DNA of 5,065 bases, taken from NCBI GenBank assembly GCA_947174685.1, contig CAMWJY010000088.1, positions 1 to 5,065 on the forward strand. The letters are read 5' to 3'. A program made the translations under genes and the position numbers. Source of the stretch: an uncultured Mollicutes bacterium (GTDB lineage: Bacteria > Bacillota_I > Bacilli_A > Acholeplasmatales > Anaeroplasmataceae). Positions 1-5,065 of this stretch are shown here, piece after piece. A model generated the notes under the pieces. That model made no database searches, was not told where the DNA came from, and worked only from the letters and a program-made list of their open reading frames with translations. Position 1 is the stretch's first letter. Each line of letters starts with the position of its first letter.

Positions 1-29
1 TCATAAAAGATTACCCTATATATATTCTA

Positions 30-1619
30 TTATACTTCAATTGCATTTATATTTCTATAACAAGTTTTTTTAACAACTGTAAAAAATGTGATTGCTACTA
101 CTAAAACGAAGAGTATATCTAATATTGCTCCAATATAGAAATACCCGAATAATCCTGGAACAATTAATATAACTAGTAGTACAATTGTATATACAAAATC
201 AATCAGCATAGATATTAAAACACCTGCAGAATTCTTTACTGCCTCTGTTTCACTAGACCATTTCAATTTATAAAACATTGTATTAATCCAAAATGCGATA
301 CAGCACATACTAAATAAATAAATCTGAGGTAAAACAAATGTAGTAAATATATTGATAAAATTCTTTTCAATATAAACTGTTAGAACACTTGAAGCAACTA
401 TTACAAATGGCATCAATATTAAATAGGACATTAAAATTTTACTTTTAGAATATTGCGTGTAGCTAATTGGCAATGATTTCATTTGCCACATTGATTTTCC
501 TTCAAAATTAATCGCCACTGCTGAAGGAACAGACATGCCTATACACCAAACAATTAATAAGACAAAGTATTGGGATATTTGATTTAATATCGCTATTGCT
601 TCAGGATCATCAATTGCTTGAAAGGAAACCACCATTACAATAATACAAAAGGTGGAAATGATTCCTCCTGTAATTGTATTTAATAAATACATTTTAGAAG
701 AAAAGTAGCGCTTAAAATCTAAAGCCAACAGAGCTTTAAATTGACCCTTTTGCTTGATATTCTTTTCAACGTATTTTTGATGAGATTTCGTTGCCGTCAT
801 TAAGAAATGAATTGGTTCATAGCACATTGCAAATAACCAAATCATACCTCCTAATAACAAAAGATTGGCTCCTATATAGAAAAGCTGAGGCACAATCATA
901 AATTTTAAAGTCAAAAGCTTTGTTGAAGGATTCAACCAGCCAAATATAGTAATAAGATTCAAAATTCCCGTCACATCTGCTTCTTCCCCCTTTCCAGTAT
1001 TATTTAGAACAAAGGAAGAATACATAACTACGCCTAAAAAAGCAATATAGAAAATAACAGAGATAATATTTCCAAACTTAAAACGATCAGAGATAAGACT
1101 GACAAGTGTTCCAAAAACTCCAGCTAACATTAATGGTAAAATAGGAGATAATAAAATCAGCAATAGTCCATCTAATAACCATAGAGGCTGTTTTCCTATA
1201 ACAGTTATAATCAGTGTAGTTGGTAAAATAAATATGATGGCATAGAAAACCTGCATCAAATATAAGCTTGCCAGCTTAACAAAGATAATACTTTTTTTAG
1301 AAACTGGAAGCGATGCTAACAAATCGTAATCATTTCCTCCAAAAAGCGTTCCCTTTACCTTCGTGACTCCTGTAACTAAAGCCAACAGAGAAGATAGACC
1401 AGTCATAGCATAAAGAACAAGATTAATTTGAGCTCCATATCCAGCACTATATAATGCCATACTAAAAATTAAGCCATATATAAACGAAAGAAATAATCCA
1501 AAGATAAAGATTAAAATAAGTGGTACAAGAATGGATGAATTTTTCACTTTATCCTTTCTTCTAAAGTCAAAGCTTTGAGCTAAGCCAACCTTAAATAAGG
1601 CTTTAAAGGATTTACTCAT
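30..1619 (-). CDS. Large ABC exporter permease with two homologous-looking halves
   Basis: This is the membrane subunit of an ABC transporter, working with the ATPase encoded just upstream; its substrate cannot be read from the sequence. The product is 529 residues and very hydrophobic, with about 12 predicted membrane segments. Roughly six lie in residues 30-265 and six in 312-513, separated by a charged cytoplasmic stretch near 275-300. The two halves look duplicated: each begins with FKAL (residues 5-8 and 294-297), and each carries an SLP-[VI]-S motif after a loop of the form F-x-G (103-107 and 382-386). The size and motif fit the large putative ABC-exporter permeases of Firmicutes rather than EcsB. 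I chose the ATG at 1619 over the in-frame ATG at 1640 because GGAG (1630-1627) sits 7 bases before it. The gene overlaps the ATPase stop as ATGAGTAA, which suggests translational coupling. Family membership is a motif-based judgement. Confidence 0.85.
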   Translation of the reverse strand: MSKSFKALFKVGLAQSFDFRRKDKVKNSSILVPLILIFIFGLFLSFIYGLIFSMALYSAGYGAQINLVLYAMTGLSSLLALVTGVTKVKGTLFGGNDYDLLASLPVSKKSIIFVKLASLYLMQVFYAIIFILPTTLIITVIGKQPLWLLDGLLLILLSPILPLMLAGVFGTLVSLISDRFKFGNIISVIFYIAFLGVVMYSSFVLNNTGKGEEADVTGILNLITIFGWLNPSTKLLTLKFMIVPQLFYIGANLLLLGGMIWLFAMCYEPIHFLMTATKSHQKYVEKNIKQKGQFKALLALDFKRYFSSKMYLLNTITGGIISTFCIIVMVVSFQAIDDPEAIAILNQISQYFVLLIVWCIGMSVPSAVAINFEGKSMWQMKSLPISYTQYSKSKILMSYLILMPFVIVASSVLTVYIEKNFINIFTTFVLPQIYLFSMCCIAFWINTMFYKLKWSSETEAVKNSAGVLISMLIDFVYTIVLLVILIVPGLFGYFYIGAILDILFVLVVAITFFTVVKKTCYRNINAIEV

Positions 1620-2322
1620 TGAATAGCTCCAAGAATACATTTTCTAAGGAAGTATCTCCACGTACATCCTCTAATTTTCCACTTGCTATGATTCTACCAT
1701 TCTTGATGATTGCAATCTTATTGCATAGCTTTTCTACCACCTCTAATACATGTGAGGAAAAGAATATCATTGTACCATTTTCACATAGACTTTTCATTAT
1801 TTCTTTTAAATCATAGGCAGCCTTAGGATCTAATCCAACAAAGGGCTCATCTAATACTAAAAGCTTAGGCTTATGTACTAATGCTGCTATCAAAACAATT
1901 TTCTGCTTCATACCATGAGAATAGTTCTTGATACTATCAGATAGTCGATCCTTGATTCCAAACATTTCTGCGTATTCATGAATTAACGCATTTCTTTCTT
2001 CTCCTACACCATATACATCACAAATAAAATGAATATAAGCTATACCACTTAAATTTTCATATACATCTGGATTATCTGGTACATAAGCCATCTTTTTCTT
2101 ACAGCTGATAGGATCTGTCTTAATGGATACTCCATCTAATAAAATATCTCCTTCCTCAAATGGATGAATTCCTGTAACACATTTGATGGTTGTAGATTTA
2201 CCAGCTCCATTTGGTCCAATAAAACCATAAATATCTCCATCTTCAATAGTAAGATTGATATCGTCAATAGCCTTTACTCTTGATTTTTTATATGTTTTTG
2301 AAACTGATTTTATTTCTAGCAT
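1612..2322 (-). CDS. ABC transporter ATP-binding protein
   Basis: This is a cytoplasmic ATPase subunit that powers the permease encoded immediately downstream. All core motifs are present in its 236 residues: Walker A GPNGAGKST (36-44), a Q-loop region YVPDNPDVYE (80-89), signature YSHGMKQ (134-140), Walker B LLVLDE (154-159) with catalytic Glu159, D-loop GLDP (163-166) and switch His191. The usual Q-loop glutamine is replaced by Asp83. EcsA-like and other export-type ATPases have Glu or Asp there, so this suggests an exporter of that branch rather than a defect. The start is secure: AGGAGG (2336-2331) lies 8 bases before ATG. A strong promoter lies just upstream, giving a leader of only about 20 bases. 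The end overlaps the permease start by 8 bases. The ATPase call is very firm; the substrate is unknown. Confidence 0.95.
   Translation of the reverse strand: MLEIKSVSKTYKKSRVKAIDDINLTIEDGDIYGFIGPNGAGKSTTIKCVTGIHPFEEGDILLDGVSIKTDPISCKKKMAYVPDNPDVYENLSGIAYIHFICDVYGVGEERNALIHEYAEMFGIKDRLSDSIKNYSHGMKQKIVLIAALVHKPKLLVLDEPFVGLDPKAAYDLKEIMKSLCENGTMIFFSSHVLEVVEKLCNKIAIIKNGRIIASGKLEDVRGDTSLENVFLELFNE
1627..1630 (-). promoter_or_regulatory. Ribosome binding site that decides the permease start
   Basis: GGAG on the minus strand, inside the last codons of the ATPase gene, lies 7 bases before the ATG at 1619. No comparable site lies at proper distance before the earlier ATG at 1640, whose nearest GGAG is about 17 bases away. 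This supports the shorter permease and coupled translation with the ATPase. Confidence 0.7.
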
Positions 2323-2347
2323 AAAAATCCCCTCCTGCCATACTTAT

Positions 2348-2376
2348 AGTATAACATTTCATCCAATTATTGTCAA
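2348..2376 (-). promoter_or_regulatory. Sigma-A promoter of the ABC transporter operon
   Basis: Minus-strand -35 box TTGACA (2376-2371), 17-base spacer, and -10 box TATACT (2353-2348) preceded by TGT, an extended -10 signature. Transcription should start near 2341, about 19 bases before the ATPase start codon. The -35 matches consensus in all six positions and the -10 in five, so strong constitutive expression is expected unless a repressor acts here. Confidence 0.85.
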
Positions 2377-2393
2377 TTCAAAAAAATTCACAA

Positions 2394-3638
2394 TTATTCT
2401 AAAACGCTATTTATAGCCATTTTTATTTCTTTAGGAAGTCTTTTACATTCCTCTAAAGAGATTGCTGCAATCGTAACACGTAAAACATTTTCTAGAGGAA
2501 TAATATGGATCTTTCTTTCTACAAGCTTTTGATAAACTTTGTCAGGTTGCTGACAAGGAATTGTAATAAAGAATCCACACATAAACGGCAAAGTTTCAAG
2601 TCCTACCTTTTTACTTTCTTCTAAAAAGACATTCGCTCTAGCGGTAAGCATACTGCTGGCTTGCTTTAGTTCCTTTTCAAACTGATTGCGGTATTCTTCT
2701 GTTAATAGCACTTTAGATACTAAGTGCATTCCTAAATTGGTAGCCATCGACCATTTTGTTCTAGCAGAAAAACCATTTGCAGGAACGAATTCATCTATTA
2801 CAGATTGTTCTTTAGCTAAGGCCACCTGTGCTCCAATACGCAGACCATATAGCGCCATTGTCTTAGAACCACTAAAAGCTAAAATCGTGAGAACTGAAGA
2901 ATTTAATTTTTGAAATAATCTAATATTTTTTCTTGTTGCCTCAAAGCCTCTACTATCATAATCAATATAAGCCATATCATATAAGAGGATGAATGGTGTT
3001 CCATCCGTGGTAGCATCATTAATAATATCTATTAGTCCTTGCCACTCTTCATAGCTCATTGTATAGCCTGTAGGGTTATGACAAGGATCATTAATAACTA
3101 AAACTACTCTTTTTTGTGAATTTTTCACTTCATTTATTTTATTTTGAACAGATTTTAAATTGAAATGATTTCCTTCAAATAGGGTATATGTATCAAAATC
3201 TGCAAAGCATTCATAAGCCATTTGCTTATAGTTTCCCCACATATAATCGGGTAACAATACCTTATCATTTGGATTTAAATAATTCGAAAATGTATTTGCA
3301 ATAGCACCTGTTCCACCAGGAGTTGCAATAACAGAACACTTCATTGTGGATAAAATCTCTTCATAAAAGTCTTTAAATATCCAATGCTTTAAAGCCTCAT
3401 GATAGTCCTTATTCCCTGGAGTTGAGGAATATGCATATTTCTCCTCTGCAGTTAATTTTTTTAAAACCTCATCAACACTTTGAAATGTAAATAGTTTTCC
3501 CTTCTCATCATATAGCATACCAATCGTAGCATTCACAACACTAGGATCCTTTGCCTTCATTTCTTTCGCAATACTACCTAAAATCAATATATTACTTTTA
3601 TCTTCCTTTTGGATACTATGCTCTGCAAGTAGTTTCAT
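2394..3638 (-). CDS. PLP-dependent aminotransferase, class I/II (aspartate/aromatic-like)
   Basis: This cytoplasmic enzyme is predicted to transfer an amino group between an amino acid and a 2-oxo acid using pyridoxal phosphate. Its 414 residues show the fold-type I landmarks in order: phosphate cup GGTGAI (108-113), Trp134 at the position expected to stack on the cofactor ring, HNPTG (187-191) with Asn188, Asp221 with Tyr224, Schiff-base lysine Lys259 in SGSKT, Arg267 in YGLRIG, and Arg387 as the likely substrate-carboxylate arginine. Full length is normal for the family. The GGTGA, HNPTG and YGLRIG pattern resembles the aspartate/aromatic aminotransferase branch, but substrate preference (Asp, Tyr/Phe or other) cannot be fixed here. 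The start is supported by AGGAGG (3652-3647) 8 bases before ATG. It lies after the hsp20 terminator and before the promoter of the ABC operon, so it is probably a single-gene unit. Confidence 0.92.
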   Translation of the reverse strand: MKLLAEHSIQKEDKSNILILGSIAKEMKAKDPSVVNATIGMLYDEKGKLFTFQSVDEVLKKLTAEEKYAYSSTPGNKDYHEALKHWIFKDFYEEILSTMKCSVIATPGGTGAIANTFSNYLNPNDKVLLPDYMWGNYKQMAYECFADFDTYTLFEGNHFNLKSVQNKINEVKNSQKRVVLVINDPCHNPTGYTMSYEEWQGLIDIINDATTDGTPFILLYDMAYIDYDSRGFEATRKNIRLFQKLNSSVLTILAFSGSKTMALYGLRIGAQVALAKEQSVIDEFVPANGFSARTKWSMATNLGMHLVSKVLLTEEYRNQFEKELKQASSMLTARANVFLEESKKVGLETLPFMCGFFITIPCQQPDKVYQKLVERKIHIIPLENVLRVTIAAISLEECKRLPKEIKMAINSVLE

Positions 3639-3665
3639 AACTATCTCCTCCTATAATCTTATATT

Positions 3666-3694
3666 ATTATACTATTTCTAATAAAAGAAAAAAA
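3666..3694 (-). promoter_or_regulatory. Possible promoter of the aminotransferase gene
   Basis: A perfect -10 box TATAAT (3671-3666) lies 27 bases before the start codon. At 17-base spacing the -35 position (3694-3689) is only a run of T, which is also the U-tract of the preceding terminator. The -10 is convincing; the -35 is poor. The gene may therefore be weakly expressed, activator-dependent, or partly fed by terminator read-through. Confidence 0.45.
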
Positions 3695-3723
3695 GACATA
3701 TCTTGTTTGCAGATATATCTTTT
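3681..3723 (-). terminator. Rho-independent terminator of the hsp20 transcript
   Basis: Minus strand, 9 bases after the second hsp20 stop: arm AGATATATCT (3720-3711), loop GCAAACA, arm AGATATGTCT (3703-3694) with one G-T wobble, then a run of T (3694-3688), a C and more T. AAA/TTT flanks can extend the stem to about 13 pairs. The stem is AT-rich, but its position and T-run are classical. Confidence 0.85.
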
Positions 3724-3731
3724 AAAATTTT

Positions 3732-4139
3732 TTAGTCGATTGTAATTGTTTTCTTGATGTCTTCTTCGTTTTTGCCAATCGTTATTGTTAGAATGCCATT
3801 ATCTAATTTTGCTTTAATGTTTGTTTCATCGGCCTTATCTAAATAATAGCTTCTAGAATAAGAGAAACGACTTCTTTCTTTACGAATATAATGTTGTTCT
3901 CTATCCTCTTTATCTTCTTCTTGATTTACAGATAAGGTTAAATACTGATTGTTGAAATCTAGATTAACATCCTTTTTTTCAACGCCTGGAAGATCAACCT
4001 TTAAAATATAAGATTTCTCTGTTTCTACAATGTCCGTTTTTAAGGCCTTATTGGAAAAGAAGGAATCCACAAAGAAATTTTGAAAATCATCTACTAAATT
4101 ATTTTTCTTTTCTTCATTGTTTTTCTTAATAAAATACAT
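3732..4139 (-). CDS. Small heat-shock protein, Hsp20/alpha-crystallin family (second copy)
   Basis: This is an ATP-independent cytosolic holdase that should bind unfolding proteins during stress and form oligomers. The 135-residue product has a hydrophobic, Phe-rich N-terminal arm (DDFQNFFVDSFF, 17-28). The alpha-crystallin domain (about 35-122) contains VDLPGV (48-53) and the hallmark A-x-x-x-NG-I-L (110-117). A C-terminal I-x-I motif (132-134) is the usual oligomer contact. I chose ATG at 4139, since GGAG (4151-4148) is 8 bases upstream; an in-frame GTG at 4148 would overlap that site. It follows the first hsp20 by 41 bases with no terminator or clear promoter between, so co-transcription is likely, and a terminator follows. 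It is clearly diverged from its neighbour, with NNQY in place of EDGV before the L-T-[LI] strand and a different, more charged central loop, so the two may have distinct clients or form mixed oligomers. Confidence 0.93.
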   Translation of the reverse strand: MYFIKKNNEEKKNNLVDDFQNFFVDSFFSNKALKTDIVETEKSYILKVDLPGVEKKDVNLDFNNQYLTLSVNQEEDKEDREQHYIRKERSRFSYSRSYYLDKADETNIKAKLDNGILTITIGKNEEDIKKTITID

Positions 4140-4147
4140 AATCTTCA

Positions 4148-4151
4148 CTCC
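4148..4151 (-). promoter_or_regulatory. Ribosome binding site that decides the second hsp20 start
   Basis: GGAG on the minus strand lies 8 bases before ATG at 4139. The in-frame GTG (4148-4146) shares its first base with this site and has no site of its own, so the longer 138-residue reading is unlikely. Confidence 0.7.
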
Positions 4152-4180
4152 ATTCTTATTTTATGTTAGAAATCATATTT

Positions 4181-4558
4181 TTATTCAATAATGATTTTTC
4201 TCTTAGGCTTTTCTTCTGGCTTCTTAGTCAAGATGGTAACAATTAACAAACCATTTTCTAATTTAGCCTGAATCGTATCCTCATAAATATCCCCAAAGGT
4301 AATACTACGTTTTAAGTGAGTAGTTTCACGTTCATTGATTAAGTACTTCTCTTTTTCATCCTTTTTACGATCAGCTTCGATTGTTAAAACACCATCCTCG
4401 AAGCTCATTTGTACATCTTCCTTTTGAACTCCTGGCATTTCTGCAATTACTTTAAATCCATTTTCAATTTCTATCATATCGACAGGAAAACTCTTATATC
4501 CTCCATGTCCATAAAAGAAATCATTTAATTCATCAAATACATTGTTAAAAATTAGCAT
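4181..4558 (-). CDS. Small heat-shock protein, Hsp20/alpha-crystallin family (first copy)
   Basis: This is a cytosolic ATP-independent chaperone of the Hsp20 family, 125 residues. The N-terminal arm is short (1-23, with FNNVFDELNDFFYG). The alpha-crystallin domain (about 24-112) carries AEMPGV (39-44), FEDGVLTIEA (53-62) and the hallmark A-x-x-x-NG-L-L (98-105). The C-terminal tail ends in a basic stretch and I-I-I (122-124), fitting the I-x-I oligomerisation motif. Domain sequences are nearer the family consensus than the second copy. The start codon ATG is preceded by AAAGGGTGA, an acceptable ribosome binding site. It is the first gene after a promoter flanked by two CIRCE-like elements, so heat induction through HrcA is the likely control. 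Identity is firm; regulation is inferred. Confidence 0.95.
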   Translation of the reverse strand: MLIFNNVFDELNDFFYGHGGYKSFPVDMIEIENGFKVIAEMPGVQKEDVQMSFEDGVLTIEADRKKDEKEKYLINERETTHLKRSITFGDIYEDTIQAKLENGLLIVTILTKKPEEKPKRKIIIE

Positions 4559-4577
4559 TTTTGTTCACCCTTTCTTA

Positions 4578-4604
4578 TTGGCACTCTATATAGTGTATTG
4601 CCAA
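4578..4604. promoter_or_regulatory. CIRCE-like operator A, downstream of the hsp20 transcription start
   Basis: Plus strand arms TTGGCACTC (4578-4586) and TATTGCCAA (4596-4604), separated by exactly 9 bases. The HrcA operator CIRCE is TTAGCACTC-N9-GAGTGCTAA; the left arm matches 8/9 and the right arm 6/9. It would occupy about +3 to +29 of the hsp20 leader, a usual place for CIRCE, and could also fold in the RNA. Confidence 0.75.
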
Positions 4605-4613
4605 TACAAGTAT

Positions 4614-4641
4614 AGTATACCACATTTTTTGGCAATGTCAA
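4614..4641 (-). promoter_or_regulatory. Sigma-A promoter of the hsp20 pair
   Basis: Minus strand -35 TTGACA (4641-4636), spacer 16 bases, and -10 TATACT (4619-4614), giving a start near 4607 and a leader of about 48 bases. A second TATACT (4614-4609) has a poor 21-base spacing. The -35 box lies within CIRCE-like element B and the start point abuts element A, so a bound repressor would block polymerase. Confidence 0.8.
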
Positions 4642-4655
4642 CACTAGAGTGCTAA
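4629..4655. promoter_or_regulatory. CIRCE-like operator B, over the hsp20 -35 box
   Basis: Plus strand arms TTGGCAATG (4629-4637) and GAGTGCTAA (4647-4655), again with exactly 9 bases between. The right arm is a perfect CIRCE half-site (9/9); the left arm matches 6/9. It covers the -35 hexamer of the hsp20 promoter and includes the stop codon of the upstream AbrB-like gene. Confidence 0.75.
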
Positions 4656-4828
4656 TTTTTTAAAATTTTTTCTCCAAACTTCTCTGGAAGCATTAAAATA
4701 ATCATTTCATCGGTATAAATCAAGGTCAACTCATCCCCCAATTTTAGTTTTAAAGCCTTTAAAACTTCATCAGGTAATTCTATATTATTTCCCTTTTTTA
4801 AAATCACCTTTTTCATTCTTCTTGCCAT
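4652..4828 (-). CDS. AbrB/MazE/SpoVT-family small DNA-binding protein
   Basis: A 58-residue product. It starts MARRMKKVILKKGNNIELPD and continues through EVLKALKLKLGDEL to a strand near TLIYTDEMIILM (35-46). This is the swapped-hairpin AbrB layout: a basic start, a 'K-G-x-x-I-x-[IL]-P' strand (12-19), a short helix with ALKLKLGD, and a final beta strand. Such proteins bind DNA as dimers, either as transcription factors or as antitoxins. No toxin gene is visible on either side, so an antitoxin role has no support here. ATG at 4828 has AAAGGAG with GGAG (4841-4838) 9 bases upstream; a second Met at residue 5 has no such site. Its stop TAG lies inside CIRCE-like element B. No terminator separates it from hsp20, so read-through into the chaperone genes is possible. 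No convincing -35/-10 pair was found upstream. Confidence 0.82.
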   Translation of the reverse strand: MARRMKKVILKKGNNIELPDEVLKALKLKLGDELTLIYTDEMIILMLPEKFGEKILKN

Positions 4829-4903
4829 CGTATTATTCTCCTTTTAGTATTAACAAACTATTCACTCTGTTGTTGCTTAATAAACAAATCATGAAAAGTA
4901 TAG

Positions 4904-4935
4904 GTAAAGACAAGCATTATTTATCTTGTCTTTAC
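4904..4935 (-). terminator. Perfect 11-bp stem-loop after the Rpn-like gene; terminator or operator
   Basis: Plus strand arms GTAAAGACAAG (4904-4914) and CTTGTCTTTAC (4925-4935) are exact complements around a 10-base loop. It begins 8 bases after the stop of the right-hand gene, where a terminator is expected. However, the following minus-strand sequence (CTATACTTTTC) is a poor T-run. A TATACT (4902-4897) just after it could be a -10 box, so an operator for the AbrB-like gene is an alternative reading. Confidence 0.5.
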
Positions 4936-4943
4936 ATATAAAT

Positions 4944-5065
4944 CTATCTAAGATTTTTCACCTGTTCTAAGGATAAGCCTGTTGCCTCTGATATAAATTC
5001 ATCATCAGATCCCATAGCCTTAAGACGCTTAGCTATAGATAAATTGGCCTCTTTCTTTCCACGAG
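4944..5065 (-). CDS. C-terminal fragment, Rpn/PD-(D/E)XK nuclease-like protein (partial)
   Basis: Only the last 39 residues are in the window; the gene enters from the right edge and ends at TAG (4946-4944). The visible part reads RGKKEANLSIAKRLKAMGSD and then DEFISEATGLSLEQVKNLR. This G-K-K-E, 'IAK-L-K-MG', 'I-S-E-A-T-GLS-[IL]-E-x-V' pattern is typical of the C-terminal tail of Rpn family recombination-promoting nucleases/putative transposases, which are abundant in gut Firmicutes. Those tails are short helical repeats that also occur in related proteins, and the catalytic domain is outside the window, so the family is a likely but unproven call. The other two minus-strand frames here contain stops. 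Confidence 0.6.
   Translation of the reverse strand, partial: RGKKEANLSIAKRLKAMGSDDEFISEATGLSLEQVKNLR

Noticed and set aside
1..4. A minus-strand ATG at 4-2, preceded by AGGG about 9 bases upstream, could start another gene of the ABC operon running off the left edge.
   Set aside because: Only one codon is visible and the ribosome binding site is weak, so no gene can be supported.
719..1390. Exact 15-base direct repeat (CTAAAGCCAACAGAG at 719-733 and 1376-1390) within the permease gene.
   Set aside because: Both copies encode LLAL in the same frame in hydrophobic or half-repeat contexts. They are not at matching positions of the two halves, so chance in a low-complexity membrane gene is enough.
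1619..1816. 65-codon open frame on the plus strand.
   Set aside because: It lies wholly opposite the ABC ATPase gene, has no recognisable domain, and is explained as a shadow of that gene.
2686..2913. 75-codon open frame on the plus strand.
   Set aside because: It lies opposite the aminotransferase's conserved cofactor-binding region and has no family features, so it is a shadow.
4656..4672. A/T-only stretch with T and A runs after CIRCE-like element B.
   Set aside because: It encodes the Lys/Ile/Leu-rich C-terminus of the AbrB-like protein and forms no GC-containing stem, so it is not a terminator.
4652..4828. AbrB-like gene as the antitoxin of a toxin-antitoxin pair.
   Set aside because: No toxin-sized gene lies beside it: the downstream gene is Hsp20 and the upstream one ends in an Rpn-like tail after a stem-loop.

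Overview
AT-rich window with short intergenic gaps, strong AGGAGG-type ribosome binding sites and sigma-A-type promoters. All genes lie on the minus strand. This suggests a low-GC Firmicute, perhaps a gut anaerobe of the Erysipelotrichia or Clostridia. The lineage is inferred from composition and gene style, not from a marker gene. TGG is used for tryptophan and TAA/TAG for stops, so nothing points to the Mycoplasma code.

In the direction of transcription (right to left): (1) 5065-4944 is the C-terminal tail of a gene entering from the right edge, resembling the tails of Rpn/PD-(D/E)XK 'transposase' nucleases. It is followed by a perfect 11-bp stem-loop. (2) 4828-4652 is a 58-codon AbrB/MazE/SpoVT-fold DNA-binding protein. 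(3) 4655-4578 is the control region of the small heat-shock genes. It holds a sigma-A promoter between two CIRCE-like (HrcA-type) operators, arranged as mirror images around the -10 box. (4) 4558-4181 and 4139-3732 are two different Hsp20/alpha-crystallin chaperones, probably one transcript, ending at a clear rho-independent terminator (3723-3681). (5) 3638-2394 is a PLP-dependent fold-type I aminotransferase with its own start region. (6) 2376-2348 is a near-consensus promoter driving an ABC ATPase (2322-1612) and its translationally coupled large permease (1619-30), a probable exporter.

The clearest functional unit is the stress module: a probable HrcA-controlled hsp20 pair whose upstream operator also contains the stop codon of the AbrB-like gene. 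The ABC pair is a second unit. The aminotransferase appears to be an independent metabolic gene. The most notable signal is the 78-bp nested dyad over the hsp20 promoter. I do not see a wholly new system. No CRISPR array, tRNA, rRNA or complete insertion sequence was recognised.
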